64,000 nucleotides of DNA. Source: Podocnemis expansa (taxonomy: Eukaryota > Chordata > Testudines > Podocnemididae). The position numbers and the translations under genes are program-made. Shown here in pieces: positions 48,394-57,866 of this stretch; the first letter of the stretch is position 1; each line of letters begins with the position of its first letter. The notes under the pieces are model-generated. The model did not search any database. It was not told the DNA's origin and was given only the letters and a program-made list of their open reading frames with translations. The stretch spans positions 588,016 to 652,015 of the forward strand of contig ML682067.1 in assembly GCA_007922195.1 (NCBI GenBank), written 5' to 3'.

Positions 48394-48788
48394 ATCCAGC
48401 CCCAGACACATATCTCTGCAACAAACCATGCTGCCAACTTTTCCCACATAGCTGCATAAAAGACACTATTACAGGACCTAATAAAACCAGCTACTCCATC
48501 AAAGACTCATTCACCTGCTCATCCACCAATGTGATTTATGCCATCATGTGCAAGAAATGCCCCTCTCCCTTATACATTGGACAAACAGGGACAGTCTCTG
48601 CACAAAAGAATAACTGGGCACAAATTTGACATCAGAAATCACAACGCTTTAAAACCAGCAGATCAGCATTTCAATCGTCGTGATCACTCTATTAATGATT
48701 TGTTAATTGTTGTGCTCAGACAGATGAATAGTAAATCAAGGCTTCAAAGAGAAGCTACTGAAATTGAGTTTATTTGCAAATTGGGTTG
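48394..48788 (+). pseudogene. Penelope-like element: GIY-YIG endonuclease part, left of the LTR element
   Basis: The plus-strand frame shows a Cys-rich lead-in (DTITGPNKTSYSIKDSFTCS) and then NVIYAIMCKKCPSPLYIGQT, a classic GIY-YIG start with the Cys-x2-Cys of Penelope-like endonucleases. After a one-base slip near 48590 it continues HKRITGHKFDIRNH, then PADQHFNRRDHSINDLLIVV, then REATEIEFICKLG. In these elements the nuclease nicks the target for reverse transcription by the attached RT, which is absent here through 5' truncation. The frame is cut at 48788 by the LTR retrotransposon and resumes at 55715. Confidence 0.75.
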
Positions 48789-48922
48789 TGTAGACAGGCA
48801 CTGGGGCCTGCCTCCGAGTCTAGGCTGGAGGAACTCCCCGAATGCCCCTGCTGGCCAGGCCAGGGAACAGCAAGGGCTCAGCCCCCGAAGCAGAAGGGCG
48901 TGGCCAGAGCAGAAAGGGGCAG

Positions 48923-48929
48923 TATAAGA
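48923..48929 (+). promoter_or_regulatory. Possible LTR TATA box
   Basis: TATAAGA occurs at the same place in both LTRs (54462-54468 in the right one), about 135 bases from the LTR start. Transcription would then begin near 48950. Confidence 0.4.
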
Positions 48930-48956
48930 GCCCAGGCTGGGAGCTCATTTGGGCCT

Positions 48957-49475
48957 GAGCTCCAGAGGGGAAAGGACGTGCTGGCCCAGAGGGAGCAAGC
49001 CAGGCTAGGCCAGGGCCAGGCCTACCAGCCAGGCCCTGGCTCCCGGATCGCCCGGCGCTATGGCCCGCCCAGCCTCCCCGGACCAGGTGACTGGGAAGGA
49101 AGCCCAGAGGCAGCCGACTGGGGCGGGCACTTAAGGGGTCGTTGGGCCCCATTGCAGCCTCCCCACTTGGGCCCAACCCGGGGAGGCAGGGAAGCGGAAG
49201 GCCTAACCCCTTGCCAGACCTGTGACTTAGAGGAGCTGCCCTCCATAGAAGAGGAGCTGGCCCCTGCCCCAGGCCCCTGCGACCTGGAGGAGCTACCCTT
49301 GGCTGAAGAGGAGAGGCCGATCCCGTATGGGCCCCAGGACCTGGAGGAGCTGCCCCTGGCCGAGGAACCATCGAAGTATCCCAACCTGCCGCCCATGGAT
49401 ACGGAGGGGTTCGCTGGGGTCCCACAGGCCTGCTATGAAGGGGACCCTGAAGACGGCTACCCTCTGTGGAAATAG
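48957..49475 (+). CDS. LTR-internal open frame with DLEELP repeats (hypothetical)
   Basis: This frame is open across most of the LTR and is open also in the right LTR (to 55014) despite about 17 substitutions between them. It has no ATG inside the LTR until MDTEGF near its end, so translation of the whole frame would need a non-ATG start or a spliced leader. Near the C terminus three copies of a 57-60-bp unit encode DLEELPSIEEE, DLEELPLAEEE and DLEELPLAEEP, an acidic repeat. The remainder is Gly/Pro/Arg-rich, as GC-rich sequence often is. I recognise no family. It could be a chance frame in low-stop sequence, so function is not claimed. The start given is where a transcript from the TATA box might begin. 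Confidence 0.3.
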   Translation, partial: ELQRGKDVLAQREQARLGQGQAYQPGPGSRIARRYGPPSLPGPGDWEGSPEAADWGGHLRGRWAPLQPPHLGPTRGGREAEGLTPCQTCDLEELPSIEEELAPAPGPCDLEELPLAEEERPIPYGPQDLEELPLAEEPSKYPNLPPMDTEGFAGVPQACYEGDPEDGYPLWK

Positions 49476-49882
49476 GTACCCCGGGCGGGAGGGCAGGACG
49501 GGGTGCAGGAAGTAGCCCAGGGAGGGCAGGATGGTGGGCCATGGTCCTGGGCAGCGTGTTTCAGGGACTGCCCCGCTAACCCTGTGGTAGGCCACCCTGC
49601 CCCTGTATAGGGCCCTGGGCTGAGACGCAGTGGAGCGGGTGGGCCTGCGTCTCCCTTCCCCCAACTCTCCTCCCATGGCTCCTAGCCAGAGGAAGCTCTA
49701 TGGGAACCCCGAACTGCCCAGACTTTGTAATTGCCCGCCCTGCCTGGGGCCGGGCTCCAGGACTTCGTGTGAGCCTACGGAGACATTCTGCCGGTCGGCG
49801 GAAGGGCGCAACCCCGGCTAACTCCCCTTCACCGCCTGTAGGAGGTGCCCTCATGACCTGCCACTGGCGTGGAACGCCTACA

Positions 49883-49982
49883 CGTGGTGGAGAGTGCAGG
49901 CACCCCTCCCTTGATAAAAAGGGGGAGCCCATCAGGTGGGAGATAGTAGCCTACCTTGAGGGGCAGACAGCCGTCGACAGCA
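49883..49982 (+). other. Leader of the LTR element, primer-binding region
   Basis: The base after the LTR begins CGTGGTGGAGAGTGCAGG. A TGG two bases after the LTR end fits a tRNA 3' CCA, but I cannot name the tRNA. The leader ends just before the gag ATG at 49983. Confidence 0.4.
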
Positions 49983-51060
49983 ATGGATCTTGACCGATTC
50001 GCAAAGTGGTGGCTGGAACAGCAGCAGCAACAGTAGACAGAGCAGCTGCAACAGCAACAGCACCTCCTGCAAACTCTGGGTGAACACCAGCAAAGGATGG
50101 TCCAAGAGCTAGGGGCCCAACAGAAGGAGCTTCAACAGGAGAGCTGGAAAAAGTTGGAGGCCATCCTGGCCGGGGCAGTCAGTCCCTCTTCTGGGGAAGC
50201 CCGAGCTACGGTTTCAACCCAGCTTCCCCTCCGGCTGACCAAGATGGGCCCCGGAGATGATCCAGAGGCGTTTTTGAAAACGTTCGAGCGGGTGGCCTCG
50301 GTCGCAGGGTGGCCCCAGGATCAATGGGCCACCTTGCTGGCACCCTATCTAACGGGAGCCTCCCAGGCGGCATACCGCTCCCTTTCGGATCAAGAGGCCC
50401 AGGATTACCAGGCCATGAGAGAAGCCATTTTGGAGGTACTGGACATTACCCTGGAGACGTACCAACTCCGGTTTCGAGGGCAAACCTACCAACCAGGTAC
50501 TCGACCCAAAGCCTTGGTCCAGGAGTTGAAAGAGGCCTGCTGCCACTGGATCCAGCCCGATCGACGCTCGAAGGAGGAGGTAATTGACATAATTGTGATG
50601 GAGCAATTTCTCCACATCCTTCCCAGTCAAGGGCGGACCTGGGTCCTGAGACATTGACCCCGAAAGCTCAGTGAGGCAGTGAGCCAGTTTGAAGATTTCC
50701 TGGCCGCCGAGAGCCCAGGACCGTTGTTGGGTCCCAACCCTGTCCTGATGCGCCCGAAGGGACCCCCGCCAGCTGTCGGCCTCCGGGCTAGCCGACCCGG
50801 ACAGTCCTGGCCATCCCCACTAGCTCACCCCCTGGCCGAGGGGATTGGAGGGGCCTCGGGAACCCGGAGCCCTCTGGCCCCAGACCACGGCGGCCAGACC
50901 CGAGATGGTCCTCCCCCAGGAACTCCTAGGGGGCCTGGGCCATGCTTTAAGTGCGGTCAGCGGGGTCACCTACAGCGGCAGTGCCCAGCGAAGGATTGTG
51001 CCTTTGGATCGGTGTATGTGGGGGAAGGATGGGCCCGGGGGCCGACCTCCCCGAAGGCAA
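49983..51060 (+). pseudogene. gag of the Gmr1-like element (SCAN-like domain, CCHC knuckle)
   Basis: Gag would form the particle that packages the element's RNA. The frame opens at ATG 49983 (MDLDRFAKWWLEQQ), runs through a Gln-rich coiled-coil-like stretch with a TAG at 50034, and reaches a SCAN-like helical domain at about residues 90-225. Signature pieces there are DDPEAFLKTFERVA, AGWPQDQWATLLAPYLTG, YQAMREAILEVL and RPKALVQELKEACCHWIQP. In vertebrate zinc-finger proteins the SCAN domain dimerises and is thought to descend from this gag. A TGA interrupts at 50655-50657. A Pro-rich linker leads to one CCHC knuckle CFKCGQRGHLQRQC near residue 320, which would bind RNA. The same frame then runs on into the protease. 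Confidence 0.85.
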
Positions 51061-51640
51061 CCATCACGGTGATGATAGCCGGGAAGCCCTGGGAAGCTCT
51101 TGTGGACTCCGGGTGTGGTCAGACGCTGATGGAACGCGGGTTGGTTCCTGAGAAGGGCTGTGTCTTTTTGGAAAGTAGACCTGCGCTGCATTCATGGGGA
51201 CCTGCGAACGCACCCCACCCTGCCCGTCACCCTAACCATAGGGTCCTGTACCCGAACCATCCCAGTGGGGCTGGCGACCCACTTGCCATACCCAGTGATT
51301 TTAGGCTGGGATTGGCCCGACTTTGCTGGGGTATTGCAGGGGGTGGGGCAACAAATCCACCTGGAGGAGAACCCCCAAGAGGCACGGGGGTCTGAACCCC
51401 TAGGTGATGAGAAGGACTCGCCTCGCCAGAGGGAGCCTGGACCAGAGGAGAGGGAGTGTCTGGGGCAAGAAGGAAGGTTGACCCCCGGCCAAGAGCCCCA
51501 GAGCGAGGAGACACTGGTCCAAGGGGAAACCCCCCCGGAGTGGACTGACCGGGCCACGGACTTCTGCCGAGACCAGCGGGAGGACCCCACTCTCCGCAAT
51601 GCCTATGACCAGCTCGCCGTAGTAAATGGCGGGGTGACTG
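51061..51640 (+). pseudogene. Protease region of the Gmr1-like element
   Basis: The retroviral-type aspartic protease cuts the gag-pol polyprotein. The catalytic loop appears as ALVDSGCGQTLM near 51100-51130, with DSG in place of the common DTG (the same variant is found in several gypsy groups). A +1 frameshift at about 51150-51180 (a short T run is the likely site) moves the remainder to another frame, where THLPYPVILGWDWPDF gives the expected C-terminal Ile-Leu-Gly segment. An acidic, Glu- and Pro-rich linker follows, closed by TGA codons at 51649-51651 and 51679-51681 before the integrase zinc finger. Confidence 0.75.
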
Positions 51641-51689
51641 ATCCCCAATGATCAAACCAATGGCCGCGGTTTGAGCTGTGACAGGACCG

Positions 51690-52780
51690 CTTGTATCGGG
51701 TGGAGAAGGATGCCCAAACGGGCGAGCTCAGAGCACAACTGGTAGTACCCCGCCAGCACCGCAAGTCCGTGCTATGCCTGGCCCACGATATTCCCACAGC
51801 TAGTCACCTGGGCATCGACAAGACACTAGCCCGAATCCTCACCCGATTTATTGGCCGGGAGTCCATCGGGAGGCATGAGATTACTGCGCCTCCTGCCCGG
51901 AGTGTCAGAAAGCTGCAGCTGCTGGGACTCCTAAAGCCCTCCTGGTACCACTTCCTGTAGTAGAAACCCCTTTTGAAAGGATAGTGGCCGACTTGATTGG
52001 ACCTTTAGAGCGAAGCACAGGGGGGTATCGGTTTATATTAGTGCTGGTGGACTATGCCACTCGCTTCCCTGAGGCGATACCACTCAGGAACACGGCCACT
52101 CAGACCATAGCTGCTGAACTAGTAAAGATATTTGCGAGAGTGGGGCTACCTCAAGAACTACTCACTGACCAGGGGCCAAATTTCACCTCCCGGTTATTTA
52201 AAGAAGTCTGCACCATCCTGGGCATCCGAAAGATCCAAACCTTGGTCTACCATCCCTAGACAGATGGACTGGTGGAACGGTTCAACCGGACCTTAAAGAG
52301 CATGCTACGGAAGTTTTCCCCAGAGGAACTCCGAAGATGGGACCAGTTAATTCCCCCCTTGCTCGTGGCCATCCGGGAGGTACCCCAGACCTCAACCCAG
52401 TTCTCCCCATTTGAATTATTGTATGGCCGACAAACCCCGCAGGGTTCTGGACCTGATGAAGGAAAGCTGGGAGCACGCACCTTCCCCGTTGGAAGGGCTA
52501 CTACAGTACGTTCACGACGTACAAGAACGATTGCGCCTAGTGAGCACGTTGGCCCAGGAGATCCTGAGGACAGCCCAGGAGACCCTGGCCAGGACACATA
52601 ATAAGGGAGCCCGGACACGCTCCTTTGAGCCGGGGGATAGAGTCCTGGTACTACTGCCCTCCTCAGAGTCCAAACTCTTGGCGCGGTGGCAAGGGCCGTA
52701 CGAAATAATCTGACAGACGGGGCCCGTAAATTTCGAGGTCAGACAGCCCGACCGCCAGAAGAAGAGGCAAATTACAACGT
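51690..52780 (+). pseudogene. Integrase of the Gmr1-like element, placed before RT
   Basis: Integrase would insert the DNA copy into the host chromosome. An HHCC zinc finger starts with HDIPTASHLGIDKT and, after a frameshift near 51850-51880, ends with YCASCPECQK. The core shows the three catalytic acids: D in VADLIG, D in LTDQGPNF and E in TDGLVERFN. A TAG at 52257-52259 lies just before the last. The tail FSPFELLYGRQ, then RVLDLMKESWE after a second frameshift near 52435, then SKLLARWQGPYEII is the GPY/F module usual in gypsy-type integrases. A TGA follows at 52711-52713. No chromodomain is seen. The position upstream of RT is the key feature of the Gmr1-like group. Confidence 0.85.
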
Positions 52781-54332
52781 TAACCTTCTAAAACCCTGGC
52801 GGGAAAGGGAAGGCCTGATGATAACACCATACCCCCCCGATCCTGAACTCGGACCCCAGGTACCTGTGGGTGATCCAGGAGAACCCCAGGTCAGCCCGTT
52901 GCTCACGGAAACCCAGCAAGGACAAGCCCAACAGCTGTTGACCAATTTTGCCGAGGTCTTCACGACTATTCCTGGGAGAACGCCCCTGGTGTATCATCAA
53001 ATTCAGACTTCTCCAGGAGACGTTGTTCAGGTGGGGGCCAGATCAACCCCTCGACACCTCCAAGCGACGGTAGAGTAGGAAGTCCAGGCCATGTTAGAAT
53101 TGGGAGTAATTGAGCCCTCAACCAGTGACTGGCGTAGCCCGATTGTATTGGTTCCAAAACCAGATGGGACTCGAAGGTTTTGTATTGATTTCAGGCGCGT
53201 GAACGCCATTTCAAAATTTGATGCTTACCCTATGCCCCGCGTAGATGAACTGTTGGACCGGCTCGGGGAGGCCCAGTATTTCACGACCCTGGATTTGACC
53301 AAAGACTACTGGCAGATCCCTTTGCATCCACAGTCTAGAGAAAAGACAGCGTTTGCCACCTGGAGTGGGCTGTACCACTTTGTGCGGATGCCCTTCAGAC
53401 TCCACGGGGCCCCTGCAACTTTTCAGCGCCTGATGGACTGCCTGCTGAGACCCCACATCAACTACGCTGCGGCTTATATAGACGATGTGGTAATATACAG
53501 CCTGGATTGGGATTCCCATCTAGCCCATGTCTCCGCGGTCCTGCGAACCCTGAAGGAAGCAGGACTTACAGCCAACCCCAAGAAATGCCGTATAGGGTGG
53601 CAGGAAACTGTCTATTTGGGGTATACCCTGGGCCGGGGGACCCTAAGACCACTCATTGAGAAAGTCCAGGCCCTCCAGGACTACCCGCGGCCAACCACTA
53701 ATAAGCAGGTGCGGCAGTTTCTGGGACTCGCGAGGTACTACCGCCAGTTTGTCCCCGACTTCTCTACCGTCGCAGCCCCCCTCACCGACCTGCTCACCAA
53801 GGACCAGCTAGTCAATGTACGATGGACCCCTACCTGCGAGCAGGCTTTCCGGTGGCTGCAAACTCAGTTGTGTCAAGCTCCCATTCTATATAGTCTGGAC
53901 TTTAACCAACCCTTTGTGGTTCAGACGGATGCGTCAGCGGTAGGTTTGGGGGCGGTACTAACCCAGGATATAAATGGAGAAGAACATCCTATCTTGTATC
54001 TGAGCCGAAAGCTCTTTCCCCGGGAGCAAAAGTATGCGACCCTGGAAAAAGAGGCCCTGGCTATAAAATGGGCTTTAGAGGCCTTGCGGTACTATCTTCT
54101 AGGTCGCCCCTTCATTGTCGTCACGGACCATGCCCCCTTCCGCTGGCTGCAGCAGATGAAGGACACCAACGCCAGGGTGATGTGGTGGTATTTGGCTTTA
54201 CAACCCTTTGTCTTTACGGTGCAACACCGTTCAGGTAAGGCTCACGCCAACGCAGATGCCCTCTCACGAACAGAGACCGAGACGTGGCCCAGCTCGGAAA
54301 GGCCAGAGCTGGACTTGGGGGGGGGGGTGTAG
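52760..54332 (+). pseudogene. Reverse transcriptase and RNase H of the Gmr1-like element
   Basis: The polymerase copies the RNA to DNA. After a linker and a TAG at 53076-53078, the RT frame is open for 413 codons: VIEPSTSDWRSPIVLVPKPD, CIDFRRVNAISK, YFTTLDLTKDYWQIPL, MPFRLHGAPATFQRLMD and the catalytic YIDDVVIYS (two aspartates). A connection region is followed by RNase H with FVVQTDASAVGLGAVL, YATLEKEALAIKWALE and FIVVTDHAPFRWL (D, E, D present), then HRSGKAHANADALSR. The frame ends at TAG 54330-54332 inside the first bases of the 3' LTR. The catalytic residues are intact, but the polyprotein upstream is broken. Confidence 0.9.
54312..54327 (+). other. Polypurine tract
   Basis: A G run (GACTTGGGGGGGGGGG) lies immediately before the 3' LTR, where plus-strand DNA synthesis is primed in LTR elements. 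Confidence 0.7.
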
Positions 54333-55709
54333 ACAGACATTGGGGCCTGCCTCCGAGTCTAGGCTGGAGGAACTCCCCGAATGCCCCCGCTGGTCAGGCC
54401 AGGGAACAGCAAGGGCTCAGCCCCCGAAGCAGAAGGGCGTGGCCAGAGCAGAAAGGGGCAGTATAAGAGCCCAGGCTGGGAGCTCATTTGGGCCTGAGCT
54501 CCAGAGGGGAAAGGACGTGCCGGCCCAGAGGGAGCAAGCCAGGCTAGGCCAGGGCCAGGCCTACCAGCCAGGCCCTGGCTCCCGGATCGCCCAGCGCTAT
54601 GGCCCGCCCAGCCTCCCCGGACCAGGTGACTGGGAAGGAAGCCCAGAGGCAGCCAACTGGGGCGGGCACTTAAGGGGCCGTCGGGCCCCATTGCAGCCTC
54701 CCCACTTGGGCCCGACCTGGGGAGGCAGGGAAGCGGAAGGCCTAACCCCTTGCCAGACCTGTGACTTAGAGGAGCTGCCCTCCATAGAAGAGGAGCTGGC
54801 CCCTGCCCCAGGCCCCTGCGACCTGGAGGAGCTACCCTTGGCTGAAGAGGAGAGGCCGATCCCGTATGGGCCCCAGGACCTGGAGGAGCTGCCCCTGGCT
54901 GAGGAGCCATCGGAGTATCCCGACCTGCCGCCCATGGATACGGAAGGGTTCGCCGGGGTCCCACAGGCCTGCTATGAAGGGGACCCTGAAGACGGCTACC
55001 CTCTGTGGAAATAGGTACCCCGGGCGGGAGGGCAGGACGGGGTGCAGGAAGTAGCTCAGGGAGGGCAGGATGGTGGGCCGTGGTCCCGGGCAGCGTGTTT
55101 CAGGGACTGCCCCGCTGACCCTGTGGTAGGCCACCCTGCCCCTGTATAGGGCCCTGGGCTGAGACGCAGTGGAGCGGGTGGATCTGCGTCTCCCTTCCCC
55201 CAACTCTCCTCCCATGGCTCCTAGCCAGAGGAAGCCCTACGGGAACCCCGAACCGCTCAGACTTTGTAATTGCCCACCCCGCCTAGGGGCCGGGGCTTCA
55301 GACTTTGTAATTGCCCGCCCCACCTGGGGCCCGGGACTTCAGACTCTGTAATTGCCCGCCCCACCTGGGGGCCGGGGCTTCAGACTTTGTAATTGCCCGC
55401 CCCGCCTGGGGGCCGGGGCTTCAGACTTTGTAATTGCCCGCCCTGCCTGGGGGCCGGGGCTTCAGACTTTGTAATTGCCCGCCCTGCCTGGGGGCCGGGG
55501 CTTCAGACTTTGTAATTGTCCACCCCACCTGGGGGCCGGGGCTTCAGACTTTTGTAGTTGCCCGCCCCGCCTGGGGCCGGGCTCCAGGACTTCGTGTGAG
55601 CCTATGGAGACATTCTGCCGGTCGGCGGGAGGGCGCAACCCCGGCTAACTCCCCTTCACCGCCTGTAGGAGGCGCCCTCGCGACTGGCCACCGGTGTGGA
55701 ACGCCTACA
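54328..55709 (+). repeat. 3' LTR of the Gmr1-like element (1382 bp, expanded)
   Basis: It aligns with the 5' LTR without gaps for the first 690 or so bases. It is longer by 288 bp because a 41-bp unit is present about eight times at 55255-55575 versus once in the 5' LTR. It ends CGCCTACA before the GGTTG duplication. Confidence 0.9.
55255..55575. repeat. 41-bp tandem repeat within the 3' LTR
   Basis: Eight or so copies of GGCTTCAGACTTTGTAATTG followed by CCCGCCCCGCCTGGGGGCC. Copies differ by one to four bases. The 5' LTR has a single copy at the matching place. Confidence 0.9.
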
Positions 55710-55714
55710 GGTTG

Positions 55715-55975
55715 CATTGCTTCAGGACTTAATATGGACATTGGACTTTTCTCTCATTACAAAAGATGATTTCACCTTATCTCCCTCTGTATGCTGTTTC
55801 CCAGTGTTTGAATCCTTACAAGTGTTTTGATTTACTGTTACAGTGTGACCTGTTCCCATGACTTGCACTTCCCTGCATTTATTTCCTCTCATTCTGTAAG
55901 TTTCCCCATCTTCAAAGCATCTGACAAAGTGGGATTTTTTTCCCATGAAAGCTTGTGCAATAAATTTAAATTAGG
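55715..55975 (+). mobile_element. Penelope-like element: last codons and 3' region, right of the LTR element
   Basis: Directly after the GGTTG duplication the interrupted GIY-YIG frame resumes (ASGLNMDIGLFSHYKR, then TGA), so the LTR element entered a continuous Penelope-like reading frame. The following 200 bases, including CATTCTGTAAGTTTCCCC, then ATCTTCAAAGCATCTGACAA, then AGTGGGATT, are the same sequence that builds the fold-back repeats at 16.2, 18.4, 18.8 and 23.6 kb. The copy ends or is truncated near 55975. Confidence 0.75.
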
Positions 55976-57524
55976 TTACAATATCATTTATACAACATCT
56001 CTACAGAGACCAGAGAGAATATTCAAAATTCAAAATACCTGAATGTTCAGAGATAAGACTTTCCAGTAACGTCAAGTCCAAGCTACAAATAGTTTCAGAG
56101 ATACCTGCATTAAAACAAATCATAATAAATCCCAATAACTCAGGTCATTCTTCCTTCCTGCCATTCTGACTGAATCACTCTCCTTTTCAAATGCATGGAG
56201 TTCAAGCACCTTGACTTCACCATCAAGGTCACACAACTTCTCACCTACCTCTCTGCTCTCATTTCCGCCTCCTTTCTCCACTTCCTCTGCTCTTTCTAGA
56301 CTCTTTTTTTTAACGATTTCTATTTTTGTCCTCTCTGATTTTCATGGCGCCTTCCCTCATATTTGGGAACTAAATGCTTTTTCTTGTAAAACAAAGGCTT
56401 CTTATCATCTACTAAATAAAATATATCTTATTAAAATCAATTTCTTTCACAAAGCCTTTCAATGTTCATCTCCTCTAAGATGAAGTTTGCACCCTTTCAA
56501 ATTTAAGCAGTTTACAGTGTGTAATAGGCTAGCACTGTTCTACTTAAAGCTCAGACAAGTGGGAAAGCCAGTGTAACCACACACATGAGTATTCCAACAT
56601 GGGGGAAATCCTGGGATGTGAAGCTCTGTGTGCCCCACCCTGCACCTTCACTGCATGTTTCAGTATAAATAACATGTCAGGAGTGACTATGGGGAGTGGC
56701 ATGGTCAGAGTGCGGTTGCTGAAATTCTTAAGGATATGAGCCAGAAGAAGATACAGTAAATCTCAGGTAGCTCTCAACTGGCTCTTGGCAGTTCTGGTGA
56801 TTGGAGAATACAAAAGTAGCATAAAAGCTACCTCTGCACCTCCACACACCTTCATGAAACGGAGCTTAACTGCACCTGTTGTGGGATTTAGGCTCTGACC
56901 CTGCAAAGGGATTGCCTACATGTATTCCTTTGCCAGACTGAAACATTACTTTATAAATGCAGTGCAGGAAATTCCCCTGGGTTTCTACAGCAATAAATAC
57001 ACTCACAGTGTGCTATAAATAAAAAAATAGAAAACAGCAAATCACCTCAGAATGTCTTTCTTTCCATCATAATCATATAATATCTTCAAAATCCTTGTAA
57101 ACATTAACTTATTATTATCATTTTATTATTATTCTGCAGATGTGTTTTCCATTTCTGTCTTACAGAACTCATTTCTAGCCGAGTGTCTTTTAAAAAGCTA
57201 AGTGTAATTTGGAGATCATTTTAGGCATGTTGCCCATTGTTCAGTATGTCTTGAAAACAGTCCTCCAGGGGTCTGAGCAAGTTTGTCATTAACAGATAAT
57301 TGGAGTGTAAGATGATATAGTGATAGAACTGTAGGAGGCTGGAAAAAATATTACGTGTTGCCAGCCTAAATTAAACTCTTAGTTATTCAAAATGTTAAAT
57401 TCTCTCTTCCAAAGAGACGATCTTATTGCAGCCCTTCTCACATGCCTTTTTAAAATACAGTATGGACTCAGCTGTACCATCTCAGCATAGTCATAAGATG
57501 TGGGTATACAGAGCCACATCCCTT
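55976..57524. other. Unique non-coding sequence
   Basis: No gene or repeat is recognisable. The short plus-strand frame at 56211-56483 is Ser/Phe-rich without a known motif. Confidence 0.45.
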
Positions 57525-57539
57525 TTAGGGTATGTCCAC

Positions 57540-57840
57540 ACGGGATTTTTATTTCGAAACAACAGAGGTTGTTTCGAAATAAGAAATGGCATGTCCACAC
57601 AACGTACTCTTGTTTTGAAACGACGGGCTCTGTCGTTTCGAAACAAGAGCCATCATTTTGAAACGGCTTAAACCCCTTCCGTTTCAAAATGATGGTTATT
57701 TCGAAACGACTTGTTTCGAAGTAATGCCGTTGGGACATGCTGTTTCAAAACGACAGTTATTTCGAAATGACTAGTTTTGAAATAACCATCATTCGGACAT
57801 GTTATTTCAAAACAAGTGTTGTTTTGAAATAACAGTCTGA
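57540..57840. repeat. Left subterminal TTTCGAAA/TTTTGAAA cluster
   Basis: At least a dozen copies of TTTCGAAAT, TTTCGAAAC, GTTTTGAAAC or their complements, several arranged as short palindromes, lie within 300 bp of the left end. The interspersed phrase 'GGGACATG'/'GTCCACA' recurs. Clusters like this next to a transposon end are candidate binding sites for its transposition proteins. Confidence 0.7.
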
Positions 57841-57866
57841 CCTTCTTCCCAGGGTGTATAGCACCC

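Larger units (their letters stand above)
48789..49882 (+). repeat. 5' LTR of the Gmr1-like element (1094 bp)
   Basis: TGTAG...CTACA termini. A possible TATA element (TATAAGA, 48923-48929) lies in a GC-rich promoter-like stretch. The LTR holds an open frame of about 230 codons ending at 49475, and one copy of a 41-bp motif near 49708-49760 that is expanded in the other LTR. No AATAAA is visible. Confidence 0.9.
48789..55709 (+). mobile_element. Gmr1-like Ty3/gypsy LTR retrotransposon, full length, defective
   Basis: Two LTRs (48789-49882 and 54328-55709) begin TGTAGACAG and end CGCCTACA. The element is flanked by a perfect 5-bp duplication GGTTG (48784-48788, 55710-55714). The internal region codes, in order, for gag with a SCAN-like domain and CCHC knuckle, an aspartic protease, integrase, then reverse transcriptase and RNase H. 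Integrase before RT is the Ty1/copia order, but the RT and RNase H are of Ty3/gypsy type. This combination defines the Gmr1-like group known from deuterostomes. The internal frame has at least seven stops (four TGA, three TAG) and about four frameshifts. The two LTRs differ at about 17 of the first 687 aligned bases, all transitions by my count. It is a fairly recent but dead copy. Confidence 0.9.

Noticed and set aside
48820..49542. Minus-strand open frame of 240 codons in the LTR
   Set aside because: Shadow of GC-rich LTR sequence. There is no promoter or domain in this direction.
49883..49905. Naming the tRNA primer of the LTR element
   Set aside because: A TGG two bases from the LTR fits a primer site, but I could not match the following bases to a particular tRNA.
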